Positions 17,422 through 25,287 of a DNA stretch of 43,836 nt are shown piece after piece. Below the pieces are notes generated by a model. That model saw only the letters and a program-made list of their open reading frames with translations. It did no database searches and was not told the origin of the DNA. The position numbers and the translations under genes are program-made. The stretch spans positions 1 to 43,836 of the forward strand of contig CAVDLI010000005.1 of NCBI GenBank assembly GCA_963609725.1. The letters are read 5' to 3'. Origin of the DNA: UBA9732 sp963609725. Lineage in GTDB: Bacteria > Spirochaetota > Spirochaetia > Sphaerochaetales > Sphaerochaetaceae. Position 1 is the stretch's first letter. Each line of letters starts with the position of its first letter.

Positions 17422-17759
17422 AACCTAGAAATTTTATAAATTTGGGGTTTTTGAAACATAACAAAAGGGGAATATGTAAATACGCCCTAAAGTAAAATAA
17501 ACCCTCTCTTTATGCTATCATGTTTGAAATTTTTTATACAAGGTGTTTTTATTTATAGTATTTACAAATAGCAAAGAAATTTGAAATAAAAAAATAAAAA
17601 CACTTTTCAAATAGTAAGTATTTTTATAACATAAAAGAGTTTTTGTAAAAATTGAATTACAGTGCTATTATTGAGCCAAAAAAAGACAAATTAGAGTTTT
17701 TTGTAAAGCTGTCTTCACAAAGCTCATTTTGCAAAACCTCACTAATTAAAACGTAGAAA
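17422..17759. other. Divergent AT-rich intergenic region with inverted repeats
   Basis: GTGTTTTTATTT (17543-17554) and AAATAAAAACAC (17592-17603) form a perfect 12-bp inverted repeat with a 37-base spacer. A partial dispersed repeat (GAGTTTTTGTAAAA, from 17638) and a full one (17694-17740) follow. No gene is seen here. Promoters for both flanking genes must lie in it, but I could not pick convincing hexamers. Confidence 0.45.
17694..17740. repeat. Dispersed palindromic repeat, complete copy
   Basis: GAGTTTTTTGTAAAGCTGTC opens and AAAGCTCATTTTGCAAAACC (then TC) closes the element, with the two halves meeting at TTCAC. This uninterrupted copy is the reference for the split copy at 43665-43831. 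Confidence 0.7.
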
Positions 17760-18551
17760 ATGCAAGGTATGTTAGACGATAAAATTTTAGAAAATTTTGC
17801 AGATAGAAAAGACGAAAAAGATAATATTCTCTTGAAAGAGAGGATAGTGAACTCAAATGAGAAGTTCTTACTGGTTGCAAGTGATATTCATGACAATGAA
17901 AACTGCCTAGAACGGCTAACTATAATGGCAAACAGTCCTAAATGCATTGCTTTCTTATATGCGGGAGACTTGAATGTAGAAAATTTCTTTATTTGTAATC
18001 TACTTCGTTATCGTAATTTTACATTTATTCCTGTTTTGGGAAATTGTGATAATCCTTGGGCTTGGGAGTCCTCTAATGTTCCACAACCACCACTTTATAG
18101 AACATTGCAATATTCAAATAAGGCAGGGAGATTTAACATTTATATGTCTCATGGCCATTTTTATCCATATCCATCAAATGTTGGACTTAATGATGAAGAT
18201 TATGAGATATACATTACAGGTCACACTCATAAAGGCTCTCTAGAGACTGCAAAAGTCAATAATAGTTTCAAGTCAGACACAAAAGAATACAATAGAGAAT
18301 ACTATGCAGAATACAAAAGAGAATGCGTTAGAGAAAATAATTACAACGGAAGAAGTTTTACAAAAAAGAATGTTATTCTCTTAAATCCAGGGTCGTCTTC
18401 AAACCCAAGAGGTGGTACAAAACCATCTTATGGGATAATAAGAATTCCAGAAGAGGGGTCAGTTTTTGTTGAGCTCAGAGATTTTACTAACGATGCTTTG
18501 CTTTCTAAGGCGCCTGTAGTCTTGCAAAAGAGAGAAGAAAGGAACTATTGA
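17760..18551 (+). CDS. YfcE/MJ0936-like metallophosphoesterase
   Basis: This calcineurin-like phosphodiesterase has all metal-binding motifs in order: ASDIHDNE (DxH), YAGDLN (GD), LGNCD (GNxD, used here as GNCD), MSHGH and TGHTHKG (GHxH). It belongs with the small YfcE-type enzymes that hydrolyse phosphodiesters; the natural substrate is unknown. Between GHTH and the closing LLNPGSSSNPRGG lies an insert of about 40 residues rich in Tyr, Glu, Asn and Arg (EYNREYYAEYKRECVREN), absent in the compact family. The N-terminal 35 residues before the first strand may be untranslated: GTG 17847 is a possible later start. The last 93 bases overlap the convergent AOR-like gene. Confidence 0.8.
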   Translation: MQGMLDDKILENFADRKDEKDNILLKERIVNSNEKFLLVASDIHDNENCLERLTIMANSPKCIAFLYAGDLNVENFFICNLLRYRNFTFIPVLGNCDNPWAWESSNVPQPPLYRTLQYSNKAGRFNIYMSHGHFYPYPSNVGLNDEDYEIYITGHTHKGSLETAKVNNSFKSDTKEYNREYYAEYKRECVRENNYNGRSFTKKNVILLNPGSSSNPRGGTKPSYGIIRIPEEGSVFVELRDFTNDALLSKAPVVLQKREERNY

Positions 18552-20759
18552 ACTGTCTTTAGAGTTAGAATTTGGGTCAATGCAAAAATGAAGAGGCAAT
18601 AAACTTGAACTGTTTTCTTTTTGTTCTTCTAACATATCAAAACCCAAAGCATAATTTATTTCATATATTAAGTACCAAGTTCTTTGGCCTAATTCCTCAA
18701 TATCGTTTGCTTGTATTGGCTTTTTAAGGACAGAAGAAATACATTCTGCAAGTATTTTTGGTTTTAAGCTTTTCATCATAGTTGTTGGGAACATTCTAAG
18801 AAGTTTCAAATAAAAGTTATTTCTTTTCAATTTGTCTATAACTGTAGGATAAATCAAAGCAGGTTGTACGCCATAACTTGAAAGACCTAATGAAATGTTT
18901 TCATTAAAGATTGCCCAATTTGCATAATTTTTTACACAAAGTTTTGCAACTGTTTCAAACATGTTGTTAAAATCAAATCCCATGACATGGCTTAAGGATA
19001 GTGCAAAAGCGCCTCTGTAATCATATGGCCCACATTCCAAACCTCTTATTGTGTATGCAAAATCTTCTCCGCCAAATATCTTTGAAAGAGCTAATGTTCC
19101 AAAACTCAATGGTTCTCCAATGCCAATGCGTTTGGCTGTCATTTCAATGGCTGGCAAAACTTTTGAGTTGTCTGTAAAAAGGAAATTGTCATCAATAATA
19201 TCAACAATGTGTTGTTCTTTTGCTTGTTTTAGCCACCCTAGTACATTTCCCATTGAAATTGGATCAAGACCCAAGTCTATGCATAAAGCATATCTTTGCA
19301 TAATTGAATCCATGTCAAAACATTCTACGTTGGAACCCAACATTAAGATGGATTCAAAATTTGGCAATATGTAACCGTCTTTTGTTATGTGTTTACATTT
19401 TAGAGGGCAGTTCGTACAAGAAGTGCAACTAGTTCCGTATCTTCTTTTTGTTTCATCTCCACTAAGGTGAAAAAGTCTAGGGTCTGTTCTGTATCTAAAA
19501 TTGTCAACAGGTGCCCAGCCATATTTTGAAGCAAAAGATACAATATAAGAAGAGCCTTTTTCTTTTAATTCTTTACAAAATGAGCTTAATTCACAAGCCC
19601 TATATATCCTGCTAAAGGCTTCTTTTGTTGCTTCGTAGGTACCACCGTTTTCAATTCCGTATTCAACCCCGTCCTCGTATTCACCTTCGTCTTCGCTTTC
19701 AACGCTCACTCCGTTTTTGACTTTGCCTTTAACTTTTCTTTCAATTCCATTCTCAATGCCAACACTAACGCCATCCCCAATGCCATCTCTAACGACAGCA
19801 CTACCTTTATTCCCAAAATCGTTTACAACTTTACGCTCTTTTTCACTCCTAACAAGGCTTTCTTCTACAAAGGAGACTTCTTCAATAATGTTTTCTAACG
19901 CATTGCTTTCTGCAATACAACTATTTGCAACATAGCCATTTTCAACCCGGTCTTTTACATTTGCAACATGCTCTTTCACACTTGCAACATAACTATTTGT
20001 AACTTGGTCTTTCACACTTGCAAGGTTATTTGCAGCATGATAATTTGAACTAGAGACGTCATTTTTATTGATACAGTCTGCTGTAATTACAATGGATTTT
20101 ATATTCTTAAATCCAAAAACTTCACCAAGACCACCTCTTCCAAGAGAAGAACCCTCACATACAACAACAGAGAAAGGTACTTTAAGTTCTCCTGCAACAC
20201 CAATGGACATTGCCGTACGCGCATTATTTGTTTCTACTAAATTTTCAACTTGGCTTATTGAAAAGCCGATAAAAACTTCAGAAGTATTAAAAGAAACGCC
20301 GGCCTTACTAATGCTAATAATTGTGGGGCGCCTAAGTCTCCCAGTAATTATAAGTGCACAGTATCCCAAAGAATTAAGGCGCATTCCAACAGTATTTGAC
20401 GCTAAATTAAAAGTCAAAGATTGTGTAGTTGGTGACCTAAAAGTACAGGTCAAAACTTCCCCTCCCGGCATATTTGAATTTGTTACAGCAGAAGAAGTAA
20501 ATACTACAGGGTTATCGGCCTCGTATGATGATGGCAAATCAATATCAAAGCCAACAAAACAAGCCCAAAGTCTTGCGCCCAAGGCAGGCCCTGACACGTA
20601 AGATTCTAAGTAGAGAGTTGGAATTTCCCAATCATAAGAGCTTTCAGAAGACAAATCTATTACAAGTGCTTTTGCTTGTGGTTTGACAAAAACTTCGTCA
20701 CTTTTTGGTATCAAAGAGTCTAAGTAGTCAAGTTTTACGTCAAGCGTTTTTTTGTCCAT
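18459..20759 (-). CDS. Aldehyde:ferredoxin oxidoreductase-like protein with large repeat insertion
   Basis: AOR-family enzymes use a tungsten (or molybdenum) bis-pterin and a 4Fe-4S cluster to oxidise aldehydes to acids with ferredoxin. The N-domain is recognisable (ALVIDLSSES; YVSGPALGARLWA; SSAVTNSNMPGG). GRGGLGEVFGFKNIKSI (208-224) is the family's pterin-side motif, CTSCTNCPLKC (445-455) supplies cluster cysteines in CxxCxxxC spacing, and IDLGLDPISMGNVLGW matches the C-domain. Residues about 232-377 are a low-complexity insertion with repeated VKD/VEN and GIENG-type units; without it the protein would be about 620 residues, the normal size. Whether the insertion tolerates activity is unknown. 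AAGGGG precedes the ATG. The 3' 93 bases overlap the convergent phosphoesterase gene. Confidence 0.82.
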   Translation of the reverse strand: MDKKTLDVKLDYLDSLIPKSDEVFVKPQAKALVIDLSSESSYDWEIPTLYLESYVSGPALGARLWACFVGFDIDLPSSYEADNPVVFTSSAVTNSNMPGGEVLTCTFRSPTTQSLTFNLASNTVGMRLNSLGYCALIITGRLRRPTIISISKAGVSFNTSEVFIGFSISQVENLVETNNARTAMSIGVAGELKVPFSVVVCEGSSLGRGGLGEVFGFKNIKSIVITADCINKNDVSSSNYHAANNLASVKDQVTNSYVASVKEHVANVKDRVENGYVANSCIAESNALENIIEEVSFVEESLVRSEKERKVVNDFGNKGSAVVRDGIGDGVSVGIENGIERKVKGKVKNGVSVESEDEGEYEDGVEYGIENGGTYEATKEAFSRIYRACELSSFCKELKEKGSSYIVSFASKYGWAPVDNFRYRTDPRLFHLSGDETKRRYGTSCTSCTNCPLKCKHITKDGYILPNFESILMLGSNVECFDMDSIMQRYALCIDLGLDPISMGNVLGWLKQAKEQHIVDIIDDNFLFTDNSKVLPAIEMTAKRIGIGEPLSFGTLALSKIFGGEDFAYTIRGLECGPYDYRGAFALSLSHVMGFDFNNMFETVAKLCVKNYANWAIFNENISLGLSSYGVQPALIYPTVIDKLKRNNFYLKLLRMFPTTMMKSLKPKILAECISSVLKKPIQANDIEELGQRTWYLIYEINYALGFDMLEEQKENSSSLLPLHFCIDPNSNSKDSSIVPFFSLLQDYRRLRKQSIVSKISELNKN
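19629..20066 (-). repeat. Degenerate in-frame repeats inside the AOR-like gene
   Basis: On the plus strand, variants of TTTGCAACATAACTATTTGT and TCTTTCACACTTGCAA recur around 19920-20040, and GTATTCAACCCCGTC-like words around 19650-19760. They encode YVANS, VASVKD and GIENG-type motifs. The reading frame stays open for about 146 codons that have no counterpart in the family as I know it. Confidence 0.65.
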
Positions 20760-20870
20760 TGAAAGCCCCTTGCTTGTTGAAAGCCCCTTTTCTATTGAAA
20801 GACTATGTTCATTGAAAGACTATGCCCAATGAAGCACATTTTCCATTAAAAGCACATTTTCCTTATTTTT
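20760..20870. repeat. Degenerate tandem repeats upstream of the AOR-like gene
   Basis: Paired near-duplicates follow each other: TTGAAAGCCCCTT twice, ATTGAAAGACTATG twice, then AAGCACATTTTCC twice. Units are about 16-19 bases. They extend to the first codon of the AOR-like gene. Confidence 0.75.
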
Positions 20871-20905
20871 GTCACAATATTCTAGTAATTTTTCACTTTT
20901 TAGTC

Positions 20906-21001
20906 ACATCACTCTTAAACTACATTACTCGTAAACTACATTACTCGTAAACTAAATCACTCGTAAGCCACATAACTCTTAAACCACATCACTCGTAATC
21001 G
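20906..21001. repeat. Six 16-bp tandem direct repeats
   Basis: Six gapless 16-base units resembling ACATTACTCGTAAACT; units 2 and 3 are identical. The last unit overlaps the final codons and TGA stop of the uridine-kinase-like gene (20989), so the array may have grown by duplication of that gene's 3' end. Confidence 0.85.
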
Positions 21002-22677
21002 CTACCACCTATAAACTCTCTAAGAAGGGAGTCTCTTGGCACTAAGTCCGATTCTATTGGGTAAACGTTCTGTAAAAATGACAACAATCTTCGTGCTTGA
21101 GTATATGCTTCACCTGAAGATGGTTTTACAGCTCTAAGAAGAGGCTGCACGAAAGGAGAAAGAACGCCAATTTCGTAGTCCAATGCACTGTTGAACATGA
21201 CATTAGCATTATTTTGGTTTGGGAAAATGTGTATTCTTTCACCTCTAGCAACGCTTGGCCACATGAGAAGAGTTTCCTCTGCACTAGTGTCGCGTGTTCT
21301 GTAATCTCTAAGAATTCTGCGCAGTATGCGGTCATCAGTTGTAGAAACTCTGTTGCAATCATCCATGTTAAGTTGTGTTAATGCCGATATATAAATCTTA
21401 TATGACAACTGTTCATCTACTTTTGACGTTATTCTTGGATTGAGCCCATGCAAGCCCTCTATAACAAACACAGTTTTACTAGTAAGTCTAATTGGCCTGT
21501 TCTCATAATATGTTGCATTCTTTGTAAAACTAAAGTGTGGAAGATCAACTTCCCGATACGCGAACAAATCTCTCATATTAGAGTCAAACATATCTATGTT
21601 CAGAGCCTCTAAGGCCTCTAAATCAGGTTTTCCATCTTCATCAAGAGGCGCAAACTGTCTTTGTTTGTAATAATCATCTAAAGAAATTCGGATTGGATGA
21701 TAATCTAAAAGTCTCAAATGCTCACAAAGTCGTTTTGCAAAAGTAGTTTTCCCTGAAGACGAAGGCCCTGCAACAAAAACAGCCTTTTTTGCACCTAAAT
21801 CTATTTCATTTGCAATTTCTGCAATCTTTCTTCTTTGCAAAGTTTCTGAAAGCCGTACATATTGAGCAACAGAATTGTCACTACATCTTGCATTAAGCTG
21901 GCCCACGCATCCAACACCAAGAAAACGCCCCCAACGCTTATTTTCTTCATACACTTTGAACATTGCAGAGTTATCTCTCATTTCTACGACCGATTTTATG
22001 TTATTTGCAACCGGATACCTGAGTAGCATTCCACAATTGCCATACTTTGTAAGCTCCCACACACTCAAGACCGATGTATTAGGTGCAATGGGTTCGTAGG
22101 CTATATTATAATACTCACGTATTTTATAAGCGTTTACAAAAGGTTCGTTTTGAGATTCAAGTAGTAGTGCTGTTGCTTCATAGTTTTCTTTTTTGAAATA
22201 ATGCACAGCCTCTTGATTAGAAAGAGCTGTAAATTCAATTGGAATTTGAGAATTTACAAGAGTTTTCATTTTGGATGCAAGGCTTTCTATTTGCTCATTT
22301 GTAGTTTCATATTCATCATCAAAACTAAAGTAAAATCCGTCTCCTAATGCGTGGCCTATTACTAAATGTCGTTTTGGAAAAACAAGTTTTGTTGCGTAAC
22401 ATAGCAGAAGGCAAATACTATGTCTGTAGATACGTCGTCCAAAACTTTCAAAAGCGCGTATGGGTTTGACTTCACAAGACATTTGTATGTGGCTACTTAT
22501 TGGTCTAAGTTGTCCATTTACAAGAGAGCCAATAATTGGGTTATCACAATAGTTTATCTTTGAAGAACTAAAACCTTTTTCTAGAAGTCCTGCTTTTACA
22601 AACACATCTTCTACGGAAGTATAAACAGGAACTATATATTCTTTGTCACAGACTGTAATCTTAATTTCTTTTTGCAT
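20989..22677 (-). CDS. Uridine kinase-like nucleoside kinase with TGS/ThrRS-like N-terminus
   Basis: A P-loop kinase of the uridine kinase/phosphoribulokinase group follows an N-terminal half resembling the TGS and second additional domains of threonyl-tRNA synthetase, an architecture known in Thermotoga and other anaerobes. Walker A is FVAGPSSSGKTTFAKR (about 300-315), followed by ISLDDYYKQRQFAPLDEDGK, the uridine-kinase substrate loop, and VFVIEGLHGLNPRI (Walker B region). The N-terminal part carries HALGDGFYFSFD, like the HxxxDG motif of the ThrRS-type domain. It would phosphorylate uridine and/or cytidine for pyrimidine salvage. At 562 residues the size fits the fused form. No strong ribosome binding site is visible. 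It is upstream of the AOR-like gene, separated by tandem repeats. Confidence 0.88.
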   Translation of the reverse strand: MQKEIKITVCDKEYIVPVYTSVEDVFVKAGLLEKGFSSSKINYCDNPIIGSLVNGQLRPISSHIQMSCEVKPIRAFESFGRRIYRHSICLLLCYATKLVFPKRHLVIGHALGDGFYFSFDDEYETTNEQIESLASKMKTLVNSQIPIEFTALSNQEAVHYFKKENYEATALLLESQNEPFVNAYKIREYYNIAYEPIAPNTSVLSVWELTKYGNCGMLLRYPVANNIKSVVEMRDNSAMFKVYEENKRWGRFLGVGCVGQLNARCSDNSVAQYVRLSETLQRRKIAEIANEIDLGAKKAVFVAGPSSSGKTTFAKRLCEHLRLLDYHPIRISLDDYYKQRQFAPLDEDGKPDLEALEALNIDMFDSNMRDLFAYREVDLPHFSFTKNATYYENRPIRLTSKTVFVIEGLHGLNPRITSKVDEQLSYKIYISALTQLNMDDCNRVSTTDDRILRRILRDYRTRDTSAEETLLMWPSVARGERIHIFPNQNNANVMFNSALDYEIGVLSPFVQPLLRAVKPSSGEAYTQARRLLSFLQNVYPIESDLVPRDSLLREFIGGSDYE

Positions 22678-22750
22678 GTATAAAACTATAGCATTATTTT
22701 GCTAAAACGCAAATGTGCATAATGATGAGCGATAAATTTACACTATTGTT

Positions 22751-22780
22751 TTGATATAAAATTGAGAATTACGCTATAAT
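22751..22780 (+). promoter_or_regulatory. Sigma-70-type promoter for dCMP deaminase
   Basis: TTGATA (22751-22756) and a consensus TATAAT (22775-22780) are separated by 18 bases, pointing toward the gene at 22851. Transcription would start near 22787, leaving a leader of about 64 bases. Confidence 0.75.
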
Positions 22781-22850
22781 CGGCTTATATTGTGTAAGAA
22801 TATAGCAAAAAAATATTGCAAGTAGAAAGGGTAGAGAAAGGAGGATTTAG

Positions 22851-23333
22851 ATGTCAGGCAAGAGAAAAGATTATATTTCATGGGACGAATATTTTATGAG
22901 TGTTGCTGTTTTGTCGTCATTGAGAAGTAAGGATCCAAATACTAGAGTTGGCGCGTGTATTGTCAATGCTGAAAAGAAAATAGTTGGCACGGGTTATAAT
23001 GGGTTCCCCATTGGGTGTAGTGATGATGAGCTTCCTTGGGAAAGAGAGGGAGAACATCTAGATACTAAGTATCCGTATGTGTGCCATGCAGAGCTCAATG
23101 CCATTCTAAATAGTATTTCTCGAGATTTGCGCGGTTGCACTCTTTATGTTGTCATGTTTCCGTGTAATGAATGTGCAAAAGCTATTATTCAAAGTGGCAT
23201 AAAAGAAGTCGTATATATGATAAACAAATACCCAGAATCTGACAGTGTTCGTGCGTCTCTTAAAATGTTAACTGCTTCTGGCGTAAAGATTAGGCATTTT
23301 GAAAAGAATGAAGTCATAGAAATCAATATTTGA
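22851..23333 (+). CDS. Deoxycytidylate (dCMP) deaminase
   Basis: This zinc enzyme converts dCMP to dUMP, feeding thymidylate synthesis. The motifs are CHAELNAIL (zinc His and catalytic Glu, about 81-89) and FPCNECAK (the two zinc Cys residues, about 103-110). The N-terminal WDEYFMSVAVLSSLRSKDPNTRVGACIV and GYNGFPIGCSDDELPW are the nucleotide-binding parts shared by dCMP deaminases and the ComEB subfamily. At 160 residues the size is normal. GAAAGGAGG gives a very strong ribosome binding site, and a good promoter lies at 22751-22780. The stop codon abuts the frame of the next gene, so the two are probably cotranscribed. Confidence 0.93.
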   Translation: MSGKRKDYISWDEYFMSVAVLSSLRSKDPNTRVGACIVNAEKKIVGTGYNGFPIGCSDDELPWEREGEHLDTKYPYVCHAELNAILNSISRDLRGCTLYVVMFPCNECAKAIIQSGIKEVVYMINKYPESDSVRASLKMLTASGVKIRHFEKNEVIEINI

Positions 23334-24374
23334 TTGAAATTGTTTATGAAGACTAGTTTGCAGTACTCACTTGGTTTGCAATATTCACTTATAACAAATT
23401 TTAGTGATTTAGACTTGGCTGTATCTGGGTGGGAAAAGTCTGGAATTTCAAGTGTGGCTATGGATTTTGAAGAAGAGTCTAATCTTCATTGTTATGGTGA
23501 ACATTTATGCACTATGCAGCTTTATGATGGCACTTCTTTTTATCTTGCTGATTGTCTTGAACTTGTCAAAACTCAAGAGGGCCTGGCTTCTTTGAAGTCT
23601 TTTTTGGAAGGGCCAATTGAAAAAGTCATGTTCTCTTGTCAAAGTGATGCAGCTCTTGCACGTAAAACTCTTGGGATTGAGCTTGCAAATATTTATGACA
23701 TACGTGTTTTGGCTTTAGCATTGGGTTTCAATGGCAATCTTTCGTCTTTAGAAGAAATGTATTTTCCTTCTGTTTCTGGCTCTAGTTTTAGTGTTAGTTT
23801 TAACTCTAGTTCTAGTTTTAGCGCTGGTTCTAGTTCTAGTTCTAGTTCTAGTTCTAGTTCGTCTTCTGCGACTAATAATACCAATGTTGAGAAGTGTGAT
23901 ACTTTAAGCAAGAAAAAATTTCAAACAGCCAATTGGATGATTAGACCAATTCCAGAAAGTCAAATTATTTATGCTTTAGGTGATGTAAAACATCTTTTAG
24001 AGCTCAAAGAGATTTTGTGGACACAAGTTCAAAATGTGTTTTCTTTCTCAAAACAAAAAGCAATTATTTATGAGCTAAAGAATTGCGCCAAGCAAAAAAA
24101 GCCCGAGCGCCCAGGGTGGGAGAAAATTTGCAATTACAAAATGCTTTCTAGAGAAGAGAAAATATATGTAAAACATTACTTCTTAGCTCGTGATGCTCTT
24201 GCTCGTAAATACAATGTACCTGCATCTCATATTTTGCCAAAGCAAACAATTGTTGCTATGACAAAAGCAAAAACTTACAAAGGTTTTATTGCTCCTAGCA
24301 ATAAGGCTCTTGAGAAAGTTTTTGCAAAAGCTCAAGAGGATGCTCTAAAAGAGTTAAGACGCCCAGTAGTTTAG
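23334..24374 (+). CDS. rnd: RNase D-like 3'-5' exonuclease with HRDC domain
   Basis: A DEDD-family 3'-5' exonuclease, probably trimming tRNA or other RNA 3' ends. Exo I is AMDFEEE (DxE), Exo II lies in MFSCQSDAALARK with NIYDIRVLALAL following, and Exo III is IYALGDVKHLLEL (the Y-x3-D form). The C-terminal 70 residues (LARDALARKYNVPASHILPK onward) form an HRDC nucleic-acid-binding domain. Between Exo II and III is a serine tract of about 30 residues encoded by TCTAGT repeats. The frame opens with TTG 23334 directly after the upstream stop; ATG 23346 is an equally likely start, and neither has a clear ribosome binding site. Exact substrate is unproven. Confidence 0.82.
   Translation: MKLFMKTSLQYSLGLQYSLITNFSDLDLAVSGWEKSGISSVAMDFEEESNLHCYGEHLCTMQLYDGTSFYLADCLELVKTQEGLASLKSFLEGPIEKVMFSCQSDAALARKTLGIELANIYDIRVLALALGFNGNLSSLEEMYFPSVSGSSFSVSFNSSSSFSAGSSSSSSSSSSSSSATNNTNVEKCDTLSKKKFQTANWMIRPIPESQIIYALGDVKHLLELKEILWTQVQNVFSFSKQKAIIYELKNCAKQKKPERPGWEKICNYKMLSREEKIYVKHYFLARDALARKYNVPASHILPKQTIVAMTKAKTYKGFIAPSNKALEKVFAKAQEDALKELRRPVV
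23781..23866 (+). repeat. Hexanucleotide repeat encoding poly-serine in the RNase D-like gene
   Basis: TCTAGT/TTCTAG hexamers, perfect from about 23828 to 23857 and degenerate upstream, encode a Ser-rich stretch with Phe, Val, Asn and Ala interruptions. The unit length of six keeps the frame. Confidence 0.9.
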
Positions 24375-24614
24375 TTCATTTATTATTTAGTCTTGGTTTT
24401 TGTGGGCCTTTGATGGCTTATGTTGATTTACGTGGGCTTATGTGGGCTTATGTGGGCTTTTTGAGCGAAAAAATAAACAAAAAAATGCAAAAAATAAAAT
24501 TTTGGCTTAGAAAATAAACAAAAATTGCAAAAACTGTTCATTTTTGTTTATTTTCTTCAATTTTGCAAAGACCTCCTATGTGTTATTATTTGAGTACTAG
24601 AGGGTTGTAGAAAT
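24375..24614. other. Intergenic region with short tandem and inverted repeats
   Basis: GTGGGCTTAT-like words repeat at about 24400-24460. GAAAATAAACAAAAAT (24510-24525) and ATTTTTGTTTATTTTC (24540-24555) form a perfect 16-bp inverted repeat with a 14-base spacer. Half of the dispersed repeat (CAATTTTGCAAAGACCTC, 24558-24575) follows. The inverted repeat may end transcription of the RNase D-like gene. Confidence 0.6.
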
Positions 24615-25016
24615 ATGAAGATTGTAGTTGTAGATGGACAAGGTGGGAGTATTGGAAAAGCTATAGTTGAGGGTCTTTCAAAAAAAGGTCTTGTAGATGA
24701 TGTTCTTTGTATTGGCACTAATGCTACAGCTACAGCAAATATGCTCAAAGGTGGCGCAAAAAACGGAGCAACAGGAGAAAACCCTGTTATTGTTGCTTGT
24801 AAAGATGCTTCTTTTATTGTGGGTCCCATTGGCATTGTAATGGCAAACTCTTTATTGGGAGAAATTACTCCAAAGATGGCTAAAGCTGTTGGAGAGAGTA
24901 AAGCGCATAAGATTTTAATTCCTGTAAATAAGTGTGTGACTGTCTCTGGTGTTAAAAATGCAAGTTTGAAAGAATACATAGAAGATGCTCTTTCTTCATT
25001 GCAAGCGCTGTTGTAG
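24615..25016 (+). CDS. DUF3842 family protein
   Basis: This 133-residue protein belongs to the conserved uncharacterised DUF3842 family, found mainly in anaerobic Firmicutes and spirochaetes as far as I recall. It begins with a Rossmann-like strand and glycine loop, KIVVVDGQGGSIGKAIVEGL (2-21), then LCIGTNATATANMLKGGA and GENPVIVACKDASFIVGPIG. The ending has a KILIPVNKCVTVSGV strand. The fold suggests nucleotide or cofactor binding, but no function is known. AGAGGG lies about 10 bases before the ATG. It stands alone between repeat-rich spacers. Confidence 0.8.
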   Translation: MKIVVVDGQGGSIGKAIVEGLSKKGLVDDVLCIGTNATATANMLKGGAKNGATGENPVIVACKDASFIVGPIGIVMANSLLGEITPKMAKAVGESKAHKILIPVNKCVTVSGVKNASLKEYIEDALSSLQALL

Positions 25017-25287
25017 GAAAGTATTTTTTATACTGCATGCGAACTACATGAGAGAATGCGAACTATATAAGAGAACATAAAACTGCATGCGAGAACATAA
25101 GACTGCAAACACACAACCCAAAAGCAGCCGTAAACAAATATATTGACTTTGAGTCTCAAAATTATCAGAATTCAACTGGGTCTTGAAGGCCCATCTTTGG
25201 AAATGAATTTCCATTCTTAATGTTGTTAAGTACGCCAAGAGGGCATTGTTTTATAACTAGTTGCACAATTAAATGTGCTGTTGAGGT
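25017..25287 (+). promoter_or_regulatory. Leader region of the metal ABC operon
   Basis: The first 100 bases contain repeated GCATGCGA and AGAGAACATAA words. Further on lie the palindromes TTTGAGTCTCAAA (25148-25160) and GGAAATGAATTTCC (25199-25212). AGGGCAT (25240-25246) can pair with ATGCCCT (25288-25294), which covers the start of the ATPase gene, and GCACA (25263-25267) with TGTGC (25274-25278). These could be metal-regulator sites or a structured leader; no known riboswitch is recognised. Confidence 0.35.

Noticed and set aside
20906..21001. CRISPR array
   Set aside because: The 16-bp units are directly adjacent with no spacers, and no cas gene is present. It is a tandem array.
25017..25287. 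A known riboswitch before the metal transporter
   Set aside because: I could not match the conserved core of any riboswitch class. Only generic pairings and short palindromes were seen.
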